A DNA stretch of 64,000 nucleotides from CAZSRX01 sp964609675 [NCBI: uncultured Bacteroidota bacterium] (GTDB taxonomy: Bacteria; CLD3; SB21): positions 1-64,000 of the forward strand of contig CAZSRX010000010.1 in assembly GCA_964609675.1 (NCBI GenBank). The letters run 5' to 3'. The position numbers and the translations under genes were made by a program. Shown here piece after piece: positions 56,264 through 64,000 of the stretch. How positions within the stretch are numbered: the stretch's first letter is position 1; each line of letters begins with the position of its first letter. The notes under the pieces are model-generated. The model was not told where the DNA came from. It saw nothing but the letters and a program-made list of their open reading frames with translations, and did no database searches.

Positions 56264-57819
56264 TGATCCGTTTAACCATTGGATTGCTGGAAAATCAACC
56301 GGGATGGATACGCCTTCTGGATCAATCGGGATTGTCGTATGAAATTCTGGACGGGAATAAAGATGTATCCCCCGATCGGTTCAGCGCGGTTATCGTCAAC
56401 GGGCCGCTCGACAGCAAGACGTTCGATAACCTGATGGCCTATCAGAATGCCGGTGGCGCAATTCTGGACAATTACCGGTTCATCAAAATGAAAACGAATG
56501 ATTCATTCCGTCGACGCCGGCTGAAACATATCTTCAACGGCACGTCAGATTCCGTTTTCCCGGATTTCAATTTGGCGGAAATCCAAGGCATTTCTCATAT
56601 CCATCGCCACGCCGGCTGGCTTGAAAATACGGTTTATTTTAATGAAGCCTCCGGACAATTGGCGGTTCAGATTCCGTTCAATCTTAACGCCTGTTATATG
56701 GACAATCAATACCGGCGTAAATATTTTTATAATCCTTTCGGCGTGAATGCCGATGAAGTCGTATCGCGTGTTTCAAAAAATGAGATCCGCAAGCTGGTGT
56801 TCAATGCTTTAGGCTGGCTCCATCACCAGCGCGGTATTCCTCTCGCACACCGGTGGTATTATCCGGACCAGCATAAAAACCTATTTTTATTTCGCGTGGA
56901 TACCGATTACGGCACACGGGAGCAAATCGAGGCGCTTTACAAACTGATCACCGATTACGGGATAGCCGCTACATGGTTTGTTCATACCATGCCGCATCAG
57001 GGCTGGCTGGATTATTTTTCGGCTATGGCCCATCAGGAAATCGCCGTTCACGGTCACCGTCACCGGACGTTCAGAAGTTTTCGCAGAAATTACGCGAACA
57101 TTGAAAAAGCAAGACAATTACTCATTCAGGCCGGCGCCAGACCGGTCGGCTTTGCATCTCCCACCGGTAGGTATAACCGCGCGATACGGCAGGTTATCCG
57201 GGCAATGCATTTTCTCTATTCCTCGGAATTCACTCTGGATTACGACAACCTGCCTTTCATGGCCGACAGCGGGCCCGGCAATTCCGCCGCGCTGCAAATT
57301 CCCATTCATCCGGTGTGCATCGGAAGCCTCATCAGAAACCGGACCCCTGAAAACGACATGGAGAAATATTTCCGATACATTATGGATAAAAAAATTTCTC
57401 ATGATGAACCGCTGACGCTTTACCATCACCCGCCTCATGAGCGCCTCAAAGTGGTCGAATCAATTTTCCTGCGCGTTCGGGAAGCCGGCATTACGACCAT
57501 GACATTCAGTGATTACGCATACTGGTGGCTGGACCGCTTGCGCACCGCGATAACCGCTTATTACGATACCGCCGCCCAGGAAATAAAAACAATCCCTGAA
57601 TCGGACTTTCATCCTTCCGGTGTCACCGTACGACTCTTGTATAACCATAAGCAGGCTTTCATCGGGAACGAGGCCCGTTATACGATGCGAGCCATTGAAT
57701 GGAAAGAACGGTCCCGTATTTTTTATACCATACCTTTTTCATCGCTGGTCACACCGCGCATGGACTGGCGTTTGCTGAAACGCAATCTGATTGACTTTAA
57801 ACGAAGGATGGCCCAATGA
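56263..57819 (+). CDS. Polysaccharide deacetylase-like protein with N-terminal extension
   Basis: The 518-residue protein has an unrecognised N-terminal part (about 1-200) and a NodB-like domain (about 205-430). Motif 1 is LFRVDTDYG, motif 2 is VHGHRHRTF with the metal-binding His pair, and motif 3 is ASPTGRYN. Both metal-ligand motifs are kept, so catalysis is plausible. The C-terminal 80 residues are of unknown fold. It probably removes acetyl groups from a cluster glycan. No signal peptide is obvious. The stop overlaps the next start by 4 bp. Confidence 0.88.
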   Translation: MIRLTIGLLENQPGWIRLLDQSGLSYEILDGNKDVSPDRFSAVIVNGPLDSKTFDNLMAYQNAGGAILDNYRFIKMKTNDSFRRRRLKHIFNGTSDSVFPDFNLAEIQGISHIHRHAGWLENTVYFNEASGQLAVQIPFNLNACYMDNQYRRKYFYNPFGVNADEVVSRVSKNEIRKLVFNALGWLHHQRGIPLAHRWYYPDQHKNLFLFRVDTDYGTREQIEALYKLITDYGIAATWFVHTMPHQGWLDYFSAMAHQEIAVHGHRHRTFRSFRRNYANIEKARQLLIQAGARPVGFASPTGRYNRAIRQVIRAMHFLYSSEFTLDYDNLPFMADSGPGNSAALQIPIHPVCIGSLIRNRTPENDMEKYFRYIMDKKISHDEPLTLYHHPPHERLKVVESIFLRVREAGITTMTFSDYAYWWLDRLRTAITAYYDTAAQEIKTIPESDFHPSGVTVRLLYNHKQAFIGNEARYTMRAIEWKERSRIFYTIPFSSLVTPRMDWRLLKRNLIDFKRRMAQ

Positions 57820-58853
57820 AAATATGCGTTGTTGCAGCCCAATCCATTACTTTTGTAAACGGCGGCCCGCTGATGCAGGTCCGCGAAACAGTCGGACATC
57901 TCAGGCAACTGGGCGTTGACGTTATCTATTTCTCTCCCTGGGAATCTCTTGAGGCCCAGGCGTCTGACCTGTTTCACGTTTTTGGAGCCAATATATCAAC
58001 ATATGAAATAGCGCATTCGCTGTACCATTTTGGTCAAAAGTTAATCATATCGCCCATTTTTTTCACTCAACGCGGCATCGCCGTTATCCGCACCGGCATC
58101 TGGATGGAAAAAACGCTGGGCCGGCTTGGCAAGGGCATCTGGAATGACTACGGAATAACTCGGAGAGTCTGCCGGTTAGGCCGCGCCGTACTCCCCAATA
58201 CATCCGATGAATCCCGTCTCATAGAAAGGGGACTTCATATTGAACCGGAAAAGTTGGTTGTGGTGCCGAACGGCGTTCACGAACGTTTTTTAAAAGCGGA
58301 TCCGGAACTTTTTGTGCGTACCTACGGCCTTAAGGATTTTATATTAAATGTCGGGCATGTGGGTTCCGAGCGCAAAAACGTCGTCAATTTAATACGCGCG
58401 GTAAAAGATCTCAATCATCCCCTGGTTATAATCGGTAAAGTCCGCCAGAACGCCTATGCCCAACAATGCCTGGACGAAGCGGCCAAAAACAAAAATGTTC
58501 GGATTATCGACGGATTACCGAACGATTCCGAAATGCTGGCATCGGCTTACGCGGCCTGCAAAGTGTTTGCCCTGCCTTCGTTATATGAAACGCCGGGTAT
58601 TGCCGCGCTGGAAGCCGCATTGACCACAGCCAATATCGCTATTACGCCTTTCGGCGGCACTAAAGATTATTTTGGCTCGCATGCCGATTATGTGCACCCG
58701 CACTCCGTCCCATCCATACGCCAGGGAATTGAAAACGCGCTGAACCGGCCCAGAACAACGAATTTACGCGACCATATTGTTCGGAATTTTTTATGGCAGA
58801 AAGTCGCTGAAAAAACTCTCGAAGTTTATAAAAAAGTATTAAACAGCAAATGA
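57816..58853 (+). CDS. Glycosyltransferase, group 1
   Basis: The 345-residue GT-B protein has an early segment (FVNGGPLMQVRETVGHL), and later VPNGVHERF, NVGHVGSERKNV and LPSLYETPGIAALEAAL, all GT4 features. It starts inside the stop of the deacetylase gene (ATGA overlap), so the two are coupled. A sugar donor cannot be told. It lies 15 bp before bshC, but I see no specific sign that it is BshA. Confidence 0.9.
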   Translation: MKICVVAAQSITFVNGGPLMQVRETVGHLRQLGVDVIYFSPWESLEAQASDLFHVFGANISTYEIAHSLYHFGQKLIISPIFFTQRGIAVIRTGIWMEKTLGRLGKGIWNDYGITRRVCRLGRAVLPNTSDESRLIERGLHIEPEKLVVVPNGVHERFLKADPELFVRTYGLKDFILNVGHVGSERKNVVNLIRAVKDLNHPLVIIGKVRQNAYAQQCLDEAAKNKNVRIIDGLPNDSEMLASAYAACKVFALPSLYETPGIAALEAALTTANIAITPFGGTKDYFGSHADYVHPHSVPSIRQGIENALNRPRTTNLRDHIVRNFLWQKVAEKTLEVYKKVLNSK

Positions 58854-58868
58854 CACGCACGGCGTTGT

Positions 58869-60488
58869 ATGTTTATCTCATTTAAAAATATCCATCAGAC
58901 CAATCCGTTATTTAAGGATTATATCTATGATTATTCCAAAACCGAGGCCTTTTACAACGGTTCGCATCATTCTGAAAACGACATTCGTCGGATTATAACA
59001 GACCGCATGGCTGCTAATCCTGACCCGATCAGCATCTTAACCGATACCCTGCACCGCCAAAACCAGTCTTTCGGCTGTACGGATCTTACCCTCCAAAATA
59101 TCCGCCGCCTCAATCATCCGGATACGCGCGCGGTGGTCACCGGACAACAAATGGGCCTGTTCACCGGCCCGGCCTATACGATATATAAAGCGCTGGGCGC
59201 CGTTAAATGGTGTCAGGAGTTTGAACGGCGTTATCCTGATTTTAAATTTATTCCTGTCTTCTGGATGGAACTTGAGGATCATGATTTCGAGGAAGTCCGG
59301 CATACTTTTATAATAGATAAAGAAAACAAACCGGTTCGCCTTGCTTACGACGGTGTTGATCCGCTCAATGCCCGGAAAAATCCGATTTATAAAATTTTAC
59401 TCACCGATGAAATTGAGCGTACAATTAAAAGCTTATCCGATCAGTCGATGCCAACGGAATTTACAGCGGCAGTGATGGATTTATTAACACAGACTCATCG
59501 GGCGGGATGTTCCTGGCCAACCGCATTCGGAAAACTATTGACCCGATTATTAGGTCATTATGGCATCATTCTGATTGACCCGTCCGACCCGGCGCTGAAA
59601 GCCCTTGTTCGCCCGGTTTTTCGTAAAGCGATGGAAGAGGCTGGAACCATCCATAATCTATACCTCGAGAACAATCACGCGCTGATCAGAAAAAATTATC
59701 CGGTGCAGATTGACACGGTACCGACAACCCTGTTTGTATATAATCCCAAACCGGATAACCATCAGCCGCATAAAAGAAAAATAGTTCCCGATGAGGTCCG
59801 TACCCATAGCGCCGCTCTGACGGCATTACTCGAGAGCCATCCGGAACAATTTATTCCGAATGTCATGCTGCGTCCCATTGTCCAGGATTTTCTTCTGCCT
59901 ACAACCGCGTATATCGCGGGGCCTTCTGAAATCGCTTATTTTGCCCAGTTAAAACCTCTGTACAGGCATTTTAATATTACCATGCCGCTGATCATACCGC
60001 GCCCGTTTGTAACCATTCTTGAAAAGAAAACAGAACGAATTATGGAAAAATATGATCTCACGTTTGAGGATCTGTTCAACCGGCCGAAGCAATTAGCCGA
60101 TAATGTTATTCGTCGTCTGACGCCTGAAAGTGCGGTCGATTTGCTGGATGTAAAATGGTCTGTCATCGAGAAAGAAATGCTATCGGTTGAACCGGCGCTG
60201 TCGGTTGTCGACGCTTCCCTGAAAGGCGTACTCCAGACAACCGTAACAAAAATGCAGGCGATTTATCAGACGCTGAAGCATAAAACCGACAGCATGGAGA
60301 AACGCCGTCACGATGCAACCATCCGACAAATTAATAATTGTATCGATGCCGTTTTCCCAACCCTTGATTTTCAGGAACGAAAAATTAATATTTTGTATTA
60401 TCTAAATAAATATAACTTCTCTTTTTTAGATTATATATATGACCAAATTGCTATCAACCGTCACGACCACCAGATTATAAACGTGTAG
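58869..60488 (+). CDS. bshC: Bacillithiol biosynthesis enzyme BshC
   Basis: The 539-residue protein is of normal length for BshC, with the early VTGQQMGLFTGPAYTIYKA, then FWMELEDHDFEEV, and a C-terminal coiled-coil part. BshC adds cysteine to glucosaminyl-malate, the last step of bacillithiol formation. bshA and bshB are not in the window. In the FCB group bacillithiol is common. It ends one base before the Gly/Cys-tail membrane protein gene. Confidence 0.96.
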   Translation: MFISFKNIHQTNPLFKDYIYDYSKTEAFYNGSHHSENDIRRIITDRMAANPDPISILTDTLHRQNQSFGCTDLTLQNIRRLNHPDTRAVVTGQQMGLFTGPAYTIYKALGAVKWCQEFERRYPDFKFIPVFWMELEDHDFEEVRHTFIIDKENKPVRLAYDGVDPLNARKNPIYKILLTDEIERTIKSLSDQSMPTEFTAAVMDLLTQTHRAGCSWPTAFGKLLTRLLGHYGIILIDPSDPALKALVRPVFRKAMEEAGTIHNLYLENNHALIRKNYPVQIDTVPTTLFVYNPKPDNHQPHKRKIVPDEVRTHSAALTALLESHPEQFIPNVMLRPIVQDFLLPTTAYIAGPSEIAYFAQLKPLYRHFNITMPLIIPRPFVTILEKKTERIMEKYDLTFEDLFNRPKQLADNVIRRLTPESAVDLLDVKWSVIEKEMLSVEPALSVVDASLKGVLQTTVTKMQAIYQTLKHKTDSMEKRRHDATIRQINNCIDAVFPTLDFQERKINILYYLNKYNFSFLDYIYDQIAINRHDHQIINV

Positions 60489-60489
60489 T

Positions 60490-61395
60490 ATGGCGCCCAA
60501 TCCCGTATTTCCGGAGTTATCCGGCCCGATGTTCCTGCTTCTTTACGCGGCCTTGATAATCGTCACGATGATGGCGGCAATCCTTCAACGCCGAATGGCT
60601 GTAGCCGTGCAGGAATCATTTTCCGGACGGAATCTTAACCAGCTTGAGACGGCGTTACTGGCCGGAATGAAAAACGATAATCCTACCTTTCAGGTCATTC
60701 AAGCCGCTTTATTTTCGCTGCTTCAGAAAGGCCAGGTTGCATTGAATGACGATCAGACTAAAGTAGTCAGAAAAAACCCTGTTCTGTCCGAAGGTAAATA
60801 TCACGGCGATCTGGCGCAGGTGGAACGAATAGTGGATCACGCCATTTCTCAGGAAATTACGTTGTCGGAATTACATAAAGCCGTTGAAAATCCGGTATCG
60901 GCCGTGCTGGAGCCCGTTATGGAAAAATTCCGCCACGAACATCTGATCGTATCCGATGAAATACTAAAGCGACAGCGCTTGTTCGCCTGGGCCTTTTTCG
61001 GGATAACGGCAGGAATAGGTTTGGCGCGTATGGCCGGAGCCATCTACAGCGACCGACCGATAGGCTATCTGGTTCTTATGTTTATCATATTTGTTATTAT
61101 TTATTGGTTGTTGGCCGGTCGGACGCCGTCACTGACTTCACTGGGCATGCAGCTTTACCGGTCTCTGAAGGAAAGGGAGAATGCGCAGATTCAGTTAGTC
61201 GGCGTAAAGAATTTTTCCCCGCATACGATGCTGTCCTATGTGGCCCTGTTCGGTACCGGCATTCTGGCGGGCACGGCCTATGAGCGTTTCAATACTTTTA
61301 TCCATCCCCCTTCGGACTCCGGGTCTTCCAGCGGCTGCGGCAGCGGTTGCGGCGGGGGCTGCGGCGGCGGTTGTGGGGGCGGTTGCGGCGGTTAA
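60490..61395 (+). CDS. Membrane protein with Gly/Cys-rich C-terminal tail (TIGR04222-like)
   Basis: The 301-residue protein has an N-terminal membrane helix (about 12-32), a soluble part (about 40-155), two helices (about 158-203), a further one (about 245-262), and a 25-residue tail (277-301) with five cysteines exactly four residues apart (C283, C287, C291, C295, C299) set in Gly and Ser. This layout recalls TIGR04222-type membrane proteins; I could not check the family model. The tail resembles a low-complexity modification substrate. The nucleotidyltransferase and SPASM genes follow at once. A role in metal binding or as a modified peptide carrier is inference. Confidence 0.85.
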   Translation: MAPNPVFPELSGPMFLLLYAALIIVTMMAAILQRRMAVAVQESFSGRNLNQLETALLAGMKNDNPTFQVIQAALFSLLQKGQVALNDDQTKVVRKNPVLSEGKYHGDLAQVERIVDHAISQEITLSELHKAVENPVSAVLEPVMEKFRHEHLIVSDEILKRQRLFAWAFFGITAGIGLARMAGAIYSDRPIGYLVLMFIIFVIIYWLLAGRTPSLTSLGMQLYRSLKERENAQIQLVGVKNFSPHTMLSYVALFGTGILAGTAYERFNTFIHPPSDSGSSSGCGSGCGGGCGGGCGGGCGG

Positions 61396-61424
61396 AAAAA
61401 CGAACTTACAAAAGGGAGGTTATT

Positions 61425-62114
61425 ATGACCTTGATCGCCCATGACGAAATTGACCGGATGATCGCGGCCTTTATCGAAGCTTGCCGGCAGAAAGCCCCGG
61501 ATCGCTTCGTAATGGCGGGCATATACGGCAGTCTGGTACGCGGCCATTTCAAACCGGATACATCCGACATCAATATTCTGATGATTTTTGACCGGCTCGA
61601 AATAAAAATCCTTCAGGCGCTGGCACCTGTCATTCAGCAATACAGGGATAAGCACCGGTTTTCATGCGTCGTTTTATCCGCCGATGAGCTTAACCAGTAT
61701 GAACGGCACTTCCCGGTTAAATTCTATGAGATGAAAACCCATTTTCGTGTTGTCGAAGGGCCGGATTTACTGCAACCCATGCAAATGGAATGGCCCTATC
61801 TGAAAACCAAAATCGAAGCGGAAATTCTGAACATCAAGATTAAACTCCGAAAATCCCTTTTAATCGGCGACAACCAGCTTCCTTTGCTCGTCGGACCTCT
61901 GAAATCATTTATTCCCCAGATTTTAGGCGTTTTACGGGTTCTCATCGACACCCCGCAGTCTCAGGGGTTTGACGACGACGACCGCCTTTACGTCTGTCTG
62001 AACGAAAAAAAGAACAAGTTGGAGTATTTGTCCTATCCCGACGTCATCGCGCTGTACGGCAAGCTTTTCACGGAATTGGACCGTATCCTGGATATCATTA
62101 AACCGATGCCATGA
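61425..62114 (+). CDS. Nucleotidyltransferase-fold protein
   Basis: The 229-residue protein has the GS motif of the nucleotidyltransferase fold (IYGSLVRGHF, Gly35-Ser36) followed by TSDINIL. The usual second metal Asp is replaced by Asn (D48, N50), so catalysis may be weak or lost. The C-terminal part is helical. An open frame runs in from 61347, but it overlaps the Gly/Cys tail; the ATG at 61425 has a strong AAAGGGAGGT, so that start is used. It overlaps the SPASM gene by 4 bp. Function is unknown. Confidence 0.87.
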   Translation: MTLIAHDEIDRMIAAFIEACRQKAPDRFVMAGIYGSLVRGHFKPDTSDINILMIFDRLEIKILQALAPVIQQYRDKHRFSCVVLSADELNQYERHFPVKFYEMKTHFRVVEGPDLLQPMQMEWPYLKTKIEAEILNIKIKLRKSLLIGDNQLPLLVGPLKSFIPQILGVLRVLIDTPQSQGFDDDDRLYVCLNEKKNKLEYLSYPDVIALYGKLFTELDRILDIIKPMP

Positions 62115-63163
62115 AGCGGATTCCGGCTTTCAATGAACCGTTTGTTTTCCAATGGCATATAACGGACGCCTGTAACCTCAATTGTGCGCATTGCTACAGG
62201 ACGGAAAGCCATGAGGATATTTCCTTTTCCGGGCTGCGGGCTGTTTTTTCCCAGTTCAAATCGTTTTTAAAAAGACGTTCGCTGGCGGGACGTATTCATT
62301 TTGCGGGCGGAGAGCCGCTGTTAAGCGCGCATTTACCCGATTTGGCGGCGGACTGCACGGCTGAAAATCTTATGATCCGTATTCTCACGAACGGAACGCT
62401 GCTCTCCAAAAGCAAAAGGGCTGAACTTTACAAAGCCGGTGTCCGGTATTATCAGATCAGCGTGGACGGTGATACCTGCGCGCATGATGCTATTCGGGGA
62501 ACGAAGGCCATGGCCGTGATTCAGGAACAACTATCAGATTATACGCCTGACGGCATCGAATTCACGCTGGCCATGACGGTATCCACTGTAAATCTCTGCT
62601 CGATGGAAAACCTGATCCGCCGGCCGCCCGTTCCTTGTCACCGGTTGTATTTTTCAAGAATGGTGCCTTTTACCAAAAAACAGTTCACCGAAACGCTCAC
62701 CCAGTACGAATGGTTTAACGTGATGAAGCGTATACTGACTATCCGGCATATTCCTGTGCCCCTGCGCGATCCGTTGTTTCGTCCGTTTTTGATGTCTCCG
62801 GTTCGGGCAATCCACGCTTCAGCGATCGGCGGCTGTTCCGCCGGTTTCAACAGTCTTGCCGTCGAGTCTAACGGCGATGTGTATCCCTGCCGCCGCCTGC
62901 CGATCGTCATTGGAAATCTTTTAAAAGATGACATTGAAGATATATGGCAGCATACCGTCTTAAAAGAACTCCGCAACCGTGACGCGCTGAAAGGACGCTG
63001 CGGGATGTGCGCGTATCGATGGTTATGCGGCGGATGCCGGGGTATGGCCTATGCTTACCATAACGATTATTTAACCGAGGATCCGCATTGCTTGTACGTT
63101 TGCGGTTTTCATAATCAAAATTCCATGTCACGAAAAAAATCATTCATTTTTTCGGTTTGTTAA
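62111..63163 (+). CDS. Radical SAM/SPASM-domain enzyme
   Basis: The 350-residue protein has the radical SAM cluster CNLNCAHC (C21, C25, C28) with the FAGGEPLL motif and a C-terminal SPASM region with several Cys (GGCSAGF, VYPCRRLP, CGMCAYRWLCGGC). SPASM enzymes often modify ribosomal peptides or proteins, for example by thioether bonds. It is coupled to the nucleotidyltransferase-like gene by a 4-bp overlap and lies two genes after the Gly/Cys-tail protein. I infer, but cannot show, that the tail is its substrate. Confidence 0.93.
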   Translation: MKRIPAFNEPFVFQWHITDACNLNCAHCYRTESHEDISFSGLRAVFSQFKSFLKRRSLAGRIHFAGGEPLLSAHLPDLAADCTAENLMIRILTNGTLLSKSKRAELYKAGVRYYQISVDGDTCAHDAIRGTKAMAVIQEQLSDYTPDGIEFTLAMTVSTVNLCSMENLIRRPPVPCHRLYFSRMVPFTKKQFTETLTQYEWFNVMKRILTIRHIPVPLRDPLFRPFLMSPVRAIHASAIGGCSAGFNSLAVESNGDVYPCRRLPIVIGNLLKDDIEDIWQHTVLKELRNRDALKGRCGMCAYRWLCGGCRGMAYAYHNDYLTEDPHCLYVCGFHNQNSMSRKKSFIFSVC

Positions 63164-63179
63164 AAAGATTATTAAAACC

Positions 63180-63209
63180 TTGACAAATTCCGTGTGCTTT
63201 ATATATATT
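63180..63209 (+). promoter_or_regulatory. Promoter of the C25-type protease gene
   Basis: TTGACA (63180-63185), a perfect -35, is followed after 18 bp by TATATT (63204-63209). The leader to the ATG at 63382 is about 170 bp, long enough to hold regulatory structure; none was recognised. Confidence 0.75.
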
Positions 63210-63381
63210 GTCTAATATAAAAGTAATCTACCATACTTTACAGGAGCTTTTTATCAGAACCTTGCTACAGTAATTGCATTTAAAAGTAACTAAAAATCTG
63301 ATGAAAGTCCTGCAAATCGTTTGTATCTGTTTACATTCACAGCCACGATAGCCGCCAATTTACTAACCCAAAGGTATTAGA

Positions 63382-64000
63382 ATGCGTTTTTCATTTTATG
63401 GAAAACACCTTGTTGTTTTCACTATACTGATAACCGGTGTATTGACAGGACAAAGCCCGCTTCGCGTAATGCGTTCGGACGCCGGCGGTTGTGTTTTAGA
63501 ATACCGAGGTCAGGAACTGAAGCTCACCGAGACCTATCAGTCCGGCCGGCTTTATTACCGATGGGAAACGGATAATGGTTTTCAAACCCGGAGTCTTCCG
63601 GGCGAGCCGGATATGCCCGTTGCCAGCGGTCAGATAGCCCTTCCCTACGGCGCCGGGGTTACCGCGTCGGTACAGGTGCTGGAATCGGAGGAACTTTCCG
63701 GCTACCGCCTGCTGCCCGCGCCGTCCTTTGAGTATGACAACGAAGGAATGGTCATAGCCACCGCTTACACCGAATCGGCGACCTACAGCGAAAACCGCTG
63801 GTTTCCGGAAAACGTGACCGACGTTTCACCTCCGTCGTTATTACGGGACATTAACACCGCCGGCATCACGTTTACGCCGGTACAATACCATCCGTTGATG
63901 AATAAAATCCGTATCATTCGCCGGGCGATAATTACGCTGTCTTTTTCTAACGCCCTGCGTACAGCCCGCTACCAGACTGAAACTTCGGTCTCGGATGAAT
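63382..64000 (+). CDS. C25 (gingipain-type) protease, N-terminal part; runs off the window
   Basis: The frame opens at ATG 63382 and is open to the window end (206 codons seen). A signal peptide (about 1-24) is followed by a propeptide_C25-type domain, with GEPDMPVASGQIALPYGAG and a YRLLPAPSF stretch. Gingipain-like proteins have this propeptide before the catalytic domain and are often secreted by the type IX system, or are the PorU-type sortase. The catalytic region lies outside. No SD is seen within 10 bases. Confidence 0.8.
   Translation, partial: MRFSFYGKHLVVFTILITGVLTGQSPLRVMRSDAGGCVLEYRGQELKLTETYQSGRLYYRWETDNGFQTRSLPGEPDMPVASGQIALPYGAGVTASVQVLESEELSGYRLLPAPSFEYDNEGMVIATAYTESATYSENRWFPENVTDVSPPSLLRDINTAGITFTPVQYHPLMNKIRIIRRAIITLSFSNALRTARYQTETSVSDE

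Noticed and set aside
57816-58853. BshA (bacillithiol glycosyltransferase) because it lies before bshC
   Set aside because: It looks like a generic GT4 of a glycan cluster, is shorter than usual BshA, is coupled to the deacetylase gene and shows no feature that singles out BshA.
61347-61424. Upstream extension of the nucleotidyltransferase frame
   Set aside because: It is read out of frame over the Gly/Cys tail, giving an Arg-rich run, and the ATG at 61425 has a strong SD.

Overview
The window looks like chromosomal DNA of a Gram-negative bacterium of the FCB superphylum, outside the classical Bacteroidetes. Calditrichota-, KSB1- or Ignavibacteria-like lineages are my best guess. The reasons are a GWxTD-domain protein, a gingipain-type (C25) propeptide, a BshC bacillithiol enzyme, a fused CcoN-CcoO cbb3 oxidase, many one-piece beta-propeller sensor kinases, and the gene order rplM-rpsI-rpsB-tsf / pyrH-frr. 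Clear Shine-Dalgarno sequences and sigma70-like promoters (TTGnnn, about 17 bp, TATATT) argue against typical Bacteroidetes. No tRNA, rRNA or CRISPR array was seen.

Layout. 0-9.8 kb holds an exported caspase/FGE fusion, a 156-bp tandem repeat, a small redox/metal operon (AhpD-like, thioredoxin-like, ZIP transporter), a ClpP paralogue with a 2Fe-2S ferredoxin, FolC, pirin, nitroreductase, a queuosine-precursor transporter and a Nudix enzyme. 9.8-13.1 kb is a cbb3 cytochrome oxidase operon (ccoS, fused ccoNO, ccoQ-like, ccoP), with ccoS too short to stand out. 13.1-14 kb is a gene-poor stretch with a possible TPR-gene scrap. 14-19.2 kb carries an S9 peptidase, glutaminase and an EF-G-like GTPase. 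19.2-20.4 kb is a decayed region with an IS256-type transposase fragment and the tail of a TonB-dependent receptor. 20.4-24.6 kb is the translation cluster (frr, pyrH, tsf, rpsB, rpsI, rplM), followed by gcvP.

28-45.3 kb is the most striking part: five consecutive sensor histidine kinases of 1,075 to 1,286 residues on one strand, four junctions of which three overlap by 4 bp. Each has a beta-propeller/Y_Y_Y periplasmic part, one membrane span and a kinase core. None carries a receiver or DNA-binding domain. Four small membrane proteins follow.

47.3-63.2 kb is a dense plus-strand block: rimO, a GWxTD protein, a THEP1-like NTPase, era, a small lipoprotein-like gene, a receiver-only response regulator, then a glycan-type cluster (radical SAM, two glycosyltransferases, flippase, polysaccharide deacetylase), bshC, and a three-gene module of a membrane protein with a Gly/Cys tail, a nucleotidyltransferase-like protein and a radical SAM/SPASM enzyme. 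The window ends inside a C25-type protease gene with its own promoter.

The best candidates for something undescribed are the five-kinase operon without visible output partner, and the Gly/Cys-tail + nucleotidyltransferase + SPASM module. All assignments come from reading the sequence; no database search was run.
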